From assembly GCA_033816765.1 (NCBI GenBank), contig CM066291.1, forward strand, positions 496,001 through 560,000: DNA of 64,000 nt, given 5' to 3'. The stretch is from Nothopassalora personata (taxonomy: Eukaryota > Ascomycota > Dothideomycetes > Mycosphaerellales > Mycosphaerellaceae). Made by a program: the position numbers and the translations under genes. A model generated the notes under the pieces. The model was not told where the DNA came from, made no database searches, and saw nothing but the letters and a program-made list of their open reading frames with translations. This document shows positions 22,877 to 32,640 of this stretch, one piece after another. The first letter of the stretch is position 1; each line of letters starts with the position of its first letter.

Positions 22877-23462
22877 AAGATGGTCATTCTGGTGAGATAT
22901 TGTAGGACTACTGTAGATCATGAGGGCTCAGCGCAGCGGAACTCTGTCGCCCCTAGGACATCCCAAGGGCCAGTAAAGGTAGATCGTCACGGGAAGATAG
23001 GTCTGCCGCCAATTGCTGATGTTTGAGCAGGCTAAGCTGTGAGATGGTGGCCATGGTGCTGGGTGCGTCTCCAAGCGGGTGCGGAGCAGTGAGAAAGTGC
23101 ATGTGGTGTGCATTTGGCGGACACGTTGCGTTCTAGAGTGGAGGACGCGGTGGAGAGCAGGTGGGCAGTCGAGCAGCACAGCTTTTGGGGCGTCTTTCAA
23201 GCCTCATTAGTATGTGTGAAAGAGCCTGATCTGCAGGAACGGAAGTTGCGTATGGCACCCGATCACTTCCATGTCAACGTTTCAACTCCGTCGCTTTTCC
23301 CCCGTGTATGCTCGTTTGCTCTGAAACTCGTCCTATGCAGTCGCCACACCCGAAGAAAGGTCGCGGCAGGTGTGGCCGCAAGCTCACTCCAACAACTCCT
23401 TAGTTCTCTGCCTCTTTTACCGCGCGAGAATCTCCAACGACCGCACCAACTCCTGCACTACC
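22877..23462. other. Intergenic stretch
   Basis: About 590 bp between the WHPDRF-type gene and the next coiled-coil gene. Open frames on either strand have no motif or splice support. Nothing else seen. Confidence 0.4.
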
Positions 23463-24208
23463 ATGGCAGACGCCAACCACAACGGCACGGCTCTACCGTC
23501 TTTGATGAGAACATTTCTCAACCAACACGCAGAAGAGGCAGGCAGTGCGTAGAGGCGCCGAGGTCGGAATGATTCTAGGCCGATATCAGAGCAAGACCGA
23601 AGAGTACCAGCACATGATGCAGCAAATCACGGGACTGCTGAATCGTGTCGAGGAGGCGCATCAGGAGGCTCGAGCCATCGATGCGCGCCTGTCAGGTCCC
23701 TGGGACAAGGTAAGCCGGAAGCGAATGTATTTTCATGTGTCCCTCGTGCACGGATACTGATCACGCGATTAGGACTCCGAGCAACTCGATCACAAGCTGC
23801 AGCGACTTGTAAAAGAGATAGATGCAATCAGGGCGAAGGTCGACTTCGGCAGGAACCAGGTAGAGAGGCTCGAGGCGGACATCAACGGGATCAGGGCTGA
23901 ACTTGATGGGATGGCAGTGACCTCTGGGGCCTCAAGAGGTACTTGCAAACCCCTGTTCCAGGTTCCGGTCTCCCACTGACGTCTTCACAGAGCCGAACCG
24001 ATGGCGGCGGTTCGGAGACCATGTAAAGGTGACGAGATGGCACTGCTACAAGTCCACCAGCAAGCTCGAGCCCTCGCAGATCCAGCAGTGCAGGGAATGT
24101 CACACCCGGATCGCCATCTCACATTCATATCGCTATTGCCACAAAGGCTTGATCAAACTGGCACGAAGGCCATGTCCAGTTCGTCTGTCCACAGATGGTA
24201 ATACCTAG
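23463..24208 (+). CDS. Coiled-coil orphan with Cys/His C-terminus, 5' frame uncertain
   Basis: Exons 23569-23709, 23773-23938 and 23991-24208 join in frame (introns 63 and 52 nt with GTAAGC and GTACTT donors, a CTGAT or CTGAC branch, and TTAG or ACAG acceptors) to give 174 aa from the ATG at 23569. Exons 1-2 are coiled coil (YQHMMQQITGLLNRVEEAHQ; LQRLVKEIDAIRAKV). Exon 3 has WRRFGDHV, then HCYK, CRECHTR and YCHKG, a Cys/His spacing that could bind metal. An upstream ATG at 23463 opens MADANHNGTALPSLMRTFL, which would join the coil if one copy of a GGCA tandem pair (23539-23546) were absent. So the true start is either 23569 or 23463 with a 4-nt frameshift. Function unknown. Confidence 0.5.
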
Positions 24209-24433
24209 TATAGCCACATGAATGAGCAGCGATGCAGACCACTCTGTCGAGTTGTCGAGGTAGTTTTACACCTCATCATAAAACTTTTCCACTGTCACAC
24301 TCTCCCGCCTGATCCATCCGTGGGGATCAGGCTCAATTTTCCCCATACAAACGAGAAAACGCCACCCATTCTATGCTCTATTCCAACACGTGCTTCGCTG
24401 TCCGTATTGCGCCCATCAATATCCCACTGCCGC

Positions 24434-26122
24434 TTACTTTGACTCGATCTTCTCCTGTGTCGGCGATGGGCCGTCTACAGAACCGGCTTTCGACGTCGAT
24501 GCTTGAACTTTCTCAAATTTTGCCTGCTGGAGCTCGAGATCGTTCTCTGCCTCTAGCATCTCCTGTGCGGCGGCTTGCTGAGCCTTGGTCACCGCAGAAT
24601 CTTGCTTCTGCTCCTCTTCCTTCTCATCAATATTCTCCTTGTCGTCAATCTCTTGTGTTTCGCGACCGGCGGCCTTCTGTGCCTCCGACTGCTGGTTCTC
24701 CTCTTGGATCAGCTCCTGCTGTTCCCGGATGACCTGCAGTCTCTGCTTGTTGGTGGTAGCACCCTCAGCAGTGTGGACCTCAAGCTCAATCTCGTGGAAG
24801 AGCTCATCCGGAATGCTGGAAAGCACTGCTTGAAGTGCGCTGAGCAAGCTGTCGAATTCGGTCTCCTTGCCCTGTGCGTACATGAAAGCGTTGCTGAGCA
24901 CAAGCAGCGTGCTTGGCACACCATACTTGAGACGTAAGTCGAGCCAGAGGGTGAGATCATCACGCAGACGACCTGGGCTTATGCCGTGTGTGCGTAGACC
25001 ACGAGCGGCGCATGCGGTCTGAAGTTCTGGGACAGAAAGCGATTCAACACCTTCAAAGCTGATCGCCTTGTCGTCGCGCTTGATCTGTCGCATGCGGTGT
25101 CTGATGGTGTATCGTAACATGGTGTCTGTGCCAAAGGTGTTGAGGTTCATGTACTTGCAGATACCCACAAGCTGTGGCCTTGACAGGTTGTCCAGTGTTA
25201 GATCGTCCTTGAATAGCTTGCAGACCTTGATAACGTCAGACTTTGTCGGCTCCTCTCCAGTGGCACGGATCTTGCGGAAGAACTCCGTAAACTCCTCCTT
25301 TTGTGCTGTTGCTGCTGATATGGGCAGGCCGGACTCTCTCATAGTCTGGCGCAAGAATTGGGAGACCTCCTTTCGTGATGAGCGCAGCCTCGTAGCCTTC
25401 GATTCCTTGCTCTTCGCGTTCTCGTATGTCGAAGGAAGCATGTTCGGGAACAGCCTGAGCGCGACCGGCAGCAGTAATTCGGCGAATGGAACGATGACGA
25501 AAACGGAAAAGGGCACCAATCGTCCCAGATCCTGGACGGTTCTTGTCAACTGACGATGTTCTCTTCGCGTCAATTCGTATCCGGCTGCCATCTTCAACGC
25601 CAGTCTTGACGAGATCTTGACCTCTGTTGCCAACAACTTCGTTCCATCCCAGTAGTGTTGCGCTTCATGTTTCACTTTCTGCCAGAGAGTCATCTTCTTC
25701 TTCTCTTCCTTCTTTGCAGCCACTTCCTTCTTGTCCGCCTTGTCCTCAGCTGCTGTTTGCGACGCCAGCTCGTCCAGGGCACGCTGCTCTGCGGCCTTTG
25801 TAGGAGCAGCCTCGGTAGGTTTACTCGCAGAGATGGTTCCGACGGCATCGGCCTCCACCTGCGCCTCATTTGACAGAGAAGATTCCTTCTCCTTCTTCTC
25901 CTTGGGCAGAGGCCTCTTCGCCTGTTCGAGGTTGAAGCCTGGTGGCGGATGGCCATCTGCTCCACGCTGCGATGTGTCTGTCGAAGCGAACTTGTGCGGA
26001 ACCAAGATGGCTACTGCTGGCATCTGTCTGGGTAGTCTGGCGGTTGCCCTCGAGAACGCGGCTCTGTTTCCATGGCGTAGCAATAGGGGCGCAAGCTGCG
26101 CTGAATAGCGTGAATTCATCAT
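24434..26122 (-). CDS. LETM1/Mdm38-type mitochondrial inner membrane protein
   Basis: LETM1 family proteins sit in the mitochondrial inner membrane, support K+/H+ (or Ca2+/H+) exchange and bind mitoribosomes. This single-exon gene gives 562 aa from MMNSRYSAQ; the open frame extends upstream, but the Met pair at 26117-26122 starts a basic, Arg/Ser-rich presequence typical of mitochondrial import. A Lys/Glu-rich stretch precedes MTLWQKVKHEAQHYWDGTK, then a membrane segment (FSVFVIVPFAELLLPVAL, about residues 205-230) and the LETM ribosome-binding domain with FGTDTMLRYTIRHRM and LRTHGISPGRLRDDL. The C-terminal 100 residues are Glu/Gln-rich coiled coil. Intact. It diverges from the adenylate kinase gene. 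Confidence 0.93.
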   Translation of the reverse strand: MMNSRYSAQLAPLLLRHGNRAAFSRATARLPRQMPAVAILVPHKFASTDTSQRGADGHPPPGFNLEQAKRPLPKEKKEKESSLSNEAQVEADAVGTISASKPTEAAPTKAAEQRALDELASQTAAEDKADKKEVAAKKEEKKKMTLWQKVKHEAQHYWDGTKLLATEVKISSRLALKMAAGYELTRREHRQLTRTVQDLGRLVPFSVFVIVPFAELLLPVALRLFPNMLPSTYENAKSKESKATRLRSSRKEVSQFLRQTMRESGLPISAATAQKEEFTEFFRKIRATGEEPTKSDVIKVCKLFKDDLTLDNLSRPQLVGICKYMNLNTFGTDTMLRYTIRHRMRQIKRDDKAISFEGVESLSVPELQTACAARGLRTHGISPGRLRDDLTLWLDLRLKYGVPSTLLVLSNAFMYAQGKETEFDSLLSALQAVLSSIPDELFHEIELEVHTAEGATTNKQRLQVIREQQELIQEENQQSEAQKAAGRETQEIDDKENIDEKEEEQKQDSAVTKAQQAAAQEMLEAENDLELQQAKFEKVQASTSKAGSVDGPSPTQEKIESK

Positions 26123-26940
26123 GCTGGCGGGTAGCAAGGGATGATGCCGCAAGAGGAGATAGTGTCCTAGTCGTACAATCAAGCAGGGGAATTGTGTTGT
26201 AGCTGTGTGGTAAGAATGATGCTGGAATGGACGAGGCGCTGTTGATGCGGGTGAAAGATGTTCTCTCAAGTTAACGTAACTTAACGTCAGTGCTGAATAA
26301 GGAATCGACAGGCACAGCAAATAGCACCAGTCTGTGATGCCTGAGGAACAAACACTTTATGCAAAAGCCTTGCAAACGGATTTCATGCCGGTCTACGCAT
26401 GCGCATAATTCACATCGATCACATCGTCTGTACTACTTCTGATCCAAACGTCCTCCTCGCCTCGGCAACACACATTCAACATAACGCATGCTCGGACATA
26501 TCGCCCGGAACACCCGAGGCGGCCCACCGGGGTTAGGAAGGCGCAATGCGGAGTTGCTTCACGCGGGACCGCGACGAGCTCAACGGCTACTTCGATACAC
26601 TGTTTACACACTTACTACTCACCTACCGACCTCCCTTGTTCCACCGACTCTTCTCACTCCCTACACCTCTCCCTCACTCACCACATCAATATGGCGCTGT
26701 ACGATAGAGGCTAGTCTCCACCGACCGAACCGGGCTTGAGAGTCCTCAAACCTACGATATTCACCCATTAACGCCCGCCGACGCCCATGAACTGATCGCG
26801 TGCCTAACATTCTACATGTAAATACCTTGGAACGACGCATGGGATTGCTACGATATTACAGCCAGCACATAAAAGACACGAACAATATCGGGCGACGAAG
26901 CCGCACTACCGCCTCGGTCCGGCCTTGTCAGTAACGTGCT
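26123..26940. promoter_or_regulatory. Divergent region between LETM1 and adenylate kinase
   Basis: 818 bp between two diverging starts, so it must contain both promoters. Part of it stays open in the LETM1 frame by chance. No motif can be assigned confidently. Confidence 0.45.
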
Positions 26941-27814
26941 ATGACAACTTCACGACTACGAAGAGCAGCTCGCCTGATCCTCATTGGAGCGCCCGGTGTT
27001 GGGAAGGGTACACAGACCGATCGCCTACTGAAGCGGTTCCCTCAGCTATCTGCGATCAGTTCAGGAGATCTGCTACGGGAGAATGTGCGGAACAGGACTC
27101 CGCTTGGTAAGCTCAGACGCATGCAGCTATGTCGTGTTACGCAATACTAACAGTACCGCAGGCATTCAAGCCGAACACCTCATGAAGACTGGTGCTTTGG
27201 TTCCCGACAGCATGATGCTTCTCTTGATACGCAACGCTCTCACAACCAAAGGCTGGCTCATCCCAGAGTCAGGCCTCAAGCCATTCACGGTCAACTTCGA
27301 CGCTGCGACATCGAGTGAACCAGTCTGCCAGGACAGCTACATGAACCTACCACACCTGGAGGATGCCGATACCGAGTACCGCTACTCTGAGCATCCGGAC
27401 GCATCATTCATCCTCGATGGCTTCCCCCGAAACGCTGCCCAGGCTGTACAGCTCGAGAAGATGATCCCAGTCAACATGGCGATCCACGTGCACACTCCGG
27501 CCGACATCATTGCACAGCGCATGGGAAACAGATGGGTACATGCAGCAAGTGGGAGGGTCTACAACACGACGTTCAACGCGCCGAAGGTTGCAGGCAAGGA
27601 TGACATCACTGGCGAAGCTCTGATTCAGCGAGACGATGATAAGCCTGAAGTCTGGAAGGCACGGCTGAAGACTTTCGAGGAGAGCAGCAAGAGTCTTTTG
27701 GACCACTATGAGCGACGAGGCGTGCTATGGAAGGTCAGTGGTGACAGCAGCGATGCGATCACGCCAAGGCTGTTTGAGGAGTTTGAGAGGAGGTTTGGCA
27801 TGGAGGCCCTCTAA
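26941..27814 (+). CDS. Adenylate kinase, GTP:AMP phosphotransferase (AK3/Adk2) type
   Basis: Catalyses NTP + AMP to NDP + ADP; the closest style is the mitochondrial-matrix AK3/Adk2 branch. Exons 26941-27106 and 27162-27814 (55-nt intron, GTAAGC donor, TACTAAC branch, CGCAG acceptor) give 272 aa. The P-loop GAPGVGKGTQ follows a short basic N-terminus; SSGDLLREN is the AMP-binding block; DGFPRN and the LID segment GRVYNTTFNAPKVAGKDD lead to a QRDDDKPEVWKARL motif. The LID has no zinc-binding Cys set. A stretch of about 30 residues rich in acidic and aromatic residues (SSEPVCQDSYMNLPHLED) lengthens the NMP-binding region compared with yeast Adk2. Mitochondrial location is inferred from the family. 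Confidence 0.92.
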
Positions 27815-28188
27815 TCGAGACCGAGATTACATGCATTTGAGGCGAGCTAGGCATGTCCCATGCAGAGCGAGGCGTTTGGGTGATGATTGGAGGGGTTCCG
27901 CTCGACTACTGAAGTCTTGAGCGACCTAGGAGGTATGATGTGCAGTCCGGGGCCTTCAACGGCGCTAGATATAGCGCAGTATACGCATTGATTTTGCCTT
28001 TCTACGTGTACATCACTTTCTGACGCTTTCAGGACGAGTGCAAGCTCCCAGTCATGTCGATTCTGCGTTGGCGCTTCGTGTGTGTAGCACACACTGCCGA
28101 CATCTGTGCTCATGTACAGGACTCAATCTGATGCAACACGCGAGCTGGTGACTGTGCTGTGCAGCTGTGGCGCTCGAGAGTTGAATCC
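27815..28188. other. Intergenic stretch
   Basis: Convergent 3' flanks of the adenylate kinase gene and the broken BTB gene. I see no gene here. Confidence 0.4.
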
Positions 28189-28978
28189 TCACATCGCAAG
28201 AGTTGCGATGTTGGCGTATTTGGTGCGGTACCAGGCACCAGCCTCGTGCTCGTGGAACTCGCAAGCAGCCACTGCGGTGGCCAATGCGCGAGGGTGCCTT
28301 GAACGATCGCCGTGCTGCGCACCAGCCTTTGCAAAGTCCAGCAGGAAAGCTGAGTGATCATCCTCCTCAATCGTCTCATATGCATTGGCTGAGTGGACCA
28401 AACGCTGCACCAGCAGCCGCCGCATTTTGGAGCTCGCAGTTGTTGTGTCGTACAATAGCTTCCTGCTGCTGCCGTGCGGTATAATGGATTTCTCATCATG
28501 ATTGACTCTCAGCGTCAGGGTGACGAAGGCATCGGACAGCACGTCCTTAGCTCACAGTCGATGATCATGTCCGCCAGTCGGTACGCCATGAAAAAGCCTG
28601 TGAAGTTGCCGTAACCATGAGCCTCTTCGAATCCATCGTCCAGCACAATGCGGCTGACCGCACAGCCAGTTTAGCCAGACGTTGAAGTCCGGCGCACTCG
28701 CGCCAAGTAGCTCGACCTTGCGTGTCTGACCCTCGCGCCACTCCTTCTTTAAGGCAGCCTTGAAGAAGTCGGAGTTCTCGCATAGTAATTCTTCGTTGAC
28801 GTGGAAGACGGTGGCAGGCATGCCAATCTTGACAATGACTGGCTTTGCAGTGAAGCTAGAGTATTGGAATTAGTCGAGCACTAGTGCGTGAGATTACATC
28901 GGATCCTTACTCGACCGCTTGCGCGTGAAGCTTGAGGGTGTGCTGCACCACTTGTGGGTGAGATTTGACATCCGCCAT
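28189..28978 (-). pseudogene. BTB/POZ-domain gene, broken by two frameshifts
   Basis: BTB domains mediate dimerisation and often link substrates to cullin-3. Exon 1 (start ATG 28978, MADVKSHPQVVQHTLKLHAQ) ends at a GTAAGG donor; exon 2 begins with FTAKPVIVKIG and continues VFHVNEELLCENSDFFKAAL and KEWREGQTRKVEL, the standard fungal BTB block. Near 28660-28667 the frame breaks after NVWLNWL; the continuation is SRIVLDDGFEEAHGYGNF to LADMIIDCEL in another frame. A second break at 28545-28552 (one base missing in GAGCTAAGGAC) precedes VLSDAFVTLTLR and the C-terminal part ending at 28189. All three pieces are BTB-family-like and in the right order, so I read this as a recently broken gene rather than several genes. 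Confidence 0.65.
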
Positions 28979-29144
28979 GATGGAGCCGATCATGAAGTTG
29001 CTGAGTCTTGGAGTGATGTAGTGCTGTCTGCGGGTTTGAGTGCTTGGAGGTATCATTGAAGTCAGGACACGAGCGCAGAAGTGATGCGGGAAAACTCGAG
29101 AGGCGAGACGGACGATCATGTGAAGCATCCGCACATCCTTATCC

Positions 29145-29626
29145 TTAACAGCGGCTTCCGCCCCATCTCAAGCATGATTCACACCAGACATACACTTCAT
29201 CCTCGTACATTTCCACCTCTCCTCCTTCCTCCTGAACTCGAAAGACTCGATAATGGGTCTCACAACCCTCCGGGATTCCAGGTGCTTCAGCATTCATCAT
29301 CACTTCAGCGCGACCAACCACTTGAAATGTCCGAGGCCACAGTCGTGAGCTCCAGTACAGCATAAAGATGCTCGGGATCCAAATGTCTTGCTGGATGTTA
29401 GGAGGTCTGTCAAGTTCATCGGTTCGGGGGTGTTCTTTTCTGTGCCTTCAGCTAGAACTCTTTGGTTGGTTCGACTTTGAAGTTCGCTGGAGGAAATTGG
29501 CCCGGCTGGTGAGGTAATTTCGAAGTTTCGCTCGTTGCAGGCGTTGACGCCGTTGCGGACGATGATCTCGAGTAGTCGTGCCCGCTCTTGATCATCTTTG
29601 GTGGCCTGTTTTGTCGTGGAAGGCAT
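29145..29626 (-). pseudogene. Orphan gene interrupted at a G5 homopolymer
   Basis: The first part (start at 29626, MPSTTKQATKDDQERARLLE) reads to about 29430; the second part, in another frame, reads IPSIFMLYWSSRLWPRTFQ and VMMNAEAPGIPEGCETHYRV to the stop at 29145. The frames would join if the G5 run at 29426-29430 had one more base. The second part is Trp/aromatic-rich and looks like real protein. No family recognised. An undetected intron is an alternative. Confidence 0.4.
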
Positions 29627-30021
29627 GCATGTTCTCTGGCTCCAATGTTTCGATTATTGGGTGCATGATTTGATCGTTATCAAATGGTGGAGGAGGATGT
29701 AAAATGGAGCATAAGGAGTACGATCAAGCGCAGATGACATATCGGGTTTTGGGGCTGAACGAGCAGCGTCAAGCTTAATGATGCTCTAGAGCTGAACCAA
29801 GAATGATTGCCACGGTGAAGCTTTCACTTTCCGTCCACCTTGTTCTCGAGCGCGCTGCGTCGATCTCCACCATGTCGCTGTCAGCAATTCGTAGCATAGA
29901 AGAGACCACTGCTGCTAAAAGCATCGACTGAGGCGCTGATTGCCTCCTAGCGCTTCTCAAACCACAAACTTGACTCGAGACAAGCCGACAACTCAACCCT
30001 TGCTGGAAATGGGTGAGAAAC
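29627..30021. other. Intergenic stretch, divergent
   Basis: Separates the orphan on the minus strand from the SnoaL-like gene. No gene or clear motif seen. Confidence 0.35.
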
Positions 30022-30519
30022 ATGCCTGCAGAATCTTCCATACAAGCCCTGCCGGAGGAGGCAACCTCATTCAATCCAGCCACAACACCGGAGGAGGTGA
30101 TACGCAAACACGTCGAAGAGATCACCAGGCGTACTTACGAGTACATCAACGGTGCGGCCTTCGATTATGACCTGATATCGTACCACATCTCGCCCAGTGG
30201 TATTGAGTCGACGGTACCTGGTGGACAAAGAAGACTAAGAATGATGAGCCAGTCCGAGTTCATGCAAGGCATCGCCTGGATTCGTACTGCGTATCCAGGC
30301 TTCCATATTGAGGTGGAAAGTATGGATGTGATAGTCCATAAGGAGTATGTTTGGCGCGAAACATCTGGGTTGGCAGAAGTCTGGGCAAACTGCGCAGCGA
30401 ATGGAGGACCTCTTGAGAGCACTAAGCAATACGTCAACGTATTCGAGTTCAGGTTCGAGGCAAGCAGATGGGTCTGCACGAAGGAGGTAGTCATTGATGG
30501 AATGTCAGAAGCTTCGTGA
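30022..30519 (+). CDS. SnoaL/NTF2-like protein
   Basis: A 165-aa protein of the SnoaL-like/NTF2 fold, which includes small polyketide cyclases, hydratases and binding proteins. The N-terminus has TPEEVIRKHVEEITRRTYEY; the middle has MSQSEFMQGIAWIRTAYPGF, then a VESMDVIVHKEYVWRETSG strand pair; the C-terminus has FEFRFEASRWVCTKEVV. This cone of strands after an N-terminal helix is typical of the fold. ATG 30022 is used because the frame upstream has only a GTG at 30013. No neighbouring biosynthetic genes suggest a pathway, so the substrate is unknown. It converges on the EXPERA gene 63 bp away. Confidence 0.6.
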   Translation: MPAESSIQALPEEATSFNPATTPEEVIRKHVEEITRRTYEYINGAAFDYDLISYHISPSGIESTVPGGQRRLRMMSQSEFMQGIAWIRTAYPGFHIEVESMDVIVHKEYVWRETSGLAEVWANCAANGGPLESTKQYVNVFEFRFEASRWVCTKEVVIDGMSEAS

Positions 30520-30582
30520 GATGGAGGCCGATGGAATGAAGCGGGTTGGAGATGAGATCCACGAGAAGCCTTGCCAATCCAT

Positions 30583-31335
30583 TCAATTGCTGTTGAGCAG
30601 ATGACGTTAGCCACGTTAGGAAGGGGATCAGTTTGATCGAGAATTTTCCGCTCTTCAGTACGTACCTCTTCTTCGAGCCGACCGTGACTTTGTCGGTCAA
30701 AGTGGCACTCAGGCGGCCAAACATATCAACACCCATGAAAACCGCTGTTGACGGTCAGTTTTCACTGCGATATTGGCAACATGGCCACGATCTGAAGACT
30801 TACAAAGAGCCAGATACGGCACGTACAGCTTTCCCAGCTCGATCTTTTCAGCGTTGGAGAAGCCGCTCCAGCTCAAGTAGTCCGCAATACAAGTAGCTGT
30901 AGTGATCGCGGTCTGCATTGCGTATGCCAGCAGGTGTACCGGTACTTTTGGATCATCTTCCGAAGGAAGTCAGCTCAGTGCAGGGCCGTCAGCAGGAAAT
31001 GAAAAATCTACCTCGTAGCAATCCTCCAACAACCCATACGCTCAACGGCACATGATAGAAAAGCTCCAGCCACATGTAAAGTGTGAACCATGCTGGTGGG
31101 CTGACAAAGAACTGGTCGCGATATGTTGTGATGTACCATTGCCGTAAGTCGATCATAAATTGTGGCTTGATCGAGGCAGGATAGAGTGGTGTGATGTCGA
31201 CGCCTACGCGTCATGTCAATTTGCCATGTCTTGCAGACGACTGCATGATTACTTACAAAAGATAATTGGTATGTGGATCAGAAAGAACACCAAGTAGGCG
31301 AGGTCGCGTTTGCGGGACAGTATCGATCGAACCAT
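30583..31335 (-). CDS. EXPERA-domain membrane protein, TMEM97/sigma-2 receptor-like
   Basis: Four-helix ER membrane protein of the EXPERA group (EBP, TM6SF2, TMEM97), which bind or isomerise sterols and related lipids. Five exons on the minus strand: 31257-31335, 31012-31203, 30804-30956, 30666-30744 and 30583-30589, with introns of 53, 55, 59 and 76 nt, all GT-AG. They encode 169 aa: MVRSILSRKRDLAYLVFFLI, then CVDITPLYPASIKPQFMIDL, YRDQFFVSPPAWFTLYMWLE and LFYHVPLSVWVVGGLL. The last exon codes only two residues and stop, giving a tail GSKKSN; the dilysine resembles ER-retrieval tails of this family. If that final GTACGT intron is kept, the frame runs to 30491 instead. None of the exons is long enough to stand out as an open frame. 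Confidence 0.8.
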
Positions 31336-31656
31336 ATTGTCCAATGGACAATATTGTGATGCAGGGCGTCACGAAACGCTATATACAAAAGGAGGTGGAC
31401 AGAGCAATGGATGCACTCCTCATACATGTGGTTGTGGGAAAGGAGGTCGCGGGGGAGACGGCGAGATGGAGGCCTCTCGATCGACATTCCTTGGCGTGAC
31501 GTGTGGCAACTTCAACATCCTTTGCCTGGGTCTCTTCCCAACAATACGTCGACAAGTGCCATCATCTCCCATTTGGCCAGAAAGACAAACTGATCTCACC
31601 ATACCCGGGAGTCAACAGACACGAATCTTCCCGCAGCAAGAACAGCAGAAGTCTGC

Positions 31657-32182
31657 ATGAGCAAACGCCTTCTGTCTCCCTTCCGGATGTTTACAACAGA
31701 TTTTAGCAAGATGTCAAACCACACCATCACAAGCCTTGAACGCATATCGCGCGAGGAACTCGCCAAGATGGTACGAGCTGGAGACCCAAAGCTTGCTGTC
31801 ATTGACGTTCGAGACAGTGACTACATCGGTGGTCACATCCTCGGTTGCCAAAATGTCCCTACCAACACTCACGACTACAAGATGCCGGAGCTCGTTCGAA
31901 CCTTGAAGGAGAAAGACACAGTCGTCTTCCATTGTGCGCTGTCGCAGCAGCGTGGCCCATCGAGTGCTTTGAAGTATCTTCGAGAGAAGGAGCGTCTGAG
32001 CGATGGAGATAGCTCGTCTCAGCAGAAGGTCTATGTGCTTGACGGAGGCTTTCAGAAGTGGCAAGAGAAGTCAGTCACTCTTCCGATTTGGCTAATGAAA
32101 TGTTGCTGACCGCAAATGTAGGTATGGCAAGGACACTAAGCTGACAGAAGGTTATGCCAAAGACCTCTGGGAAGACTCTTGA
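31657..32182 (+). CDS. CDC25-like rhodanese phosphatase (Ibp1/Acr2 type)
   Basis: Single rhodanese/CDC25-type domain, like fission yeast Ibp1 and plant or yeast Acr2 arsenate reductases: either a dual-specificity phosphatase or arsenate reductase. Exons 31657-32069 and 32122-32182 (52-nt intron, GTCAGT donor, GCTGAC branch, TGTAG acceptor) give up to 157 aa; ATGs at 31687 and 31711 (MSNHTITSLERIS, 139 aa) are likely alternatives, the last matching the compact family length. The active-site loop is HCALSQQRGP, fitting HCx2Sx2RGP with the catalytic Cys and Arg present. AVIDVRDSDYIGGHI is the rhodanese signature upstream, and YVLDGGFQKWQEKYG closes the domain. Confidence 0.85.
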
Positions 32183-32640
32183 GGCAAACTGCATGCTGCA
32201 GGACAACTACATCCCGCTTAGAGCGTTTGAAAGATGTTTCGAGAAGAGTGAACGCGCTTGCTCCGAGCATTGCTCTCTTTGTGCGCTCAGTCTGGGATTC
32301 CTTCAGATCCATGTTATCGATGAAAGGGTCGTTGCTCACACATAAGGATTGCAGGGCCGCAGTCATCACGGAGCTTTGAAGTGAATTCCAAATTTGATAT
32401 CACACTGGAGATGGAAGATATTAGTCAAACACGACGTTTGTATGGGATGCGCGAGGAGACGTATGTTGTCTCGGCGCCTGTAATACAGACAGCTCGAAGA
32501 GCAGGAAACACGCGCAATGCACCGGCATACGATTCCTAAAATTTGACGGCACCTCGCGAATTGAAGTTTACGTCCCAACGGATGTGTACATCAGTATATA
32601 TTACCTTTGGCCGCCAGGGTCAGACGCCTGGCCCTGGTGA
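32183..32640. other. Intergenic stretch
   Basis: 460 bp after the phosphatase gene. No supported gene or element. Confidence 0.35.

Noticed and set aside
26123..26320. 66-residue N-terminal extension of LETM1
   Set aside because: The Met pair at 26117-26122 begins a typical mitochondrial presequence; the extension lacks conserved character and lies in the divergent promoter.
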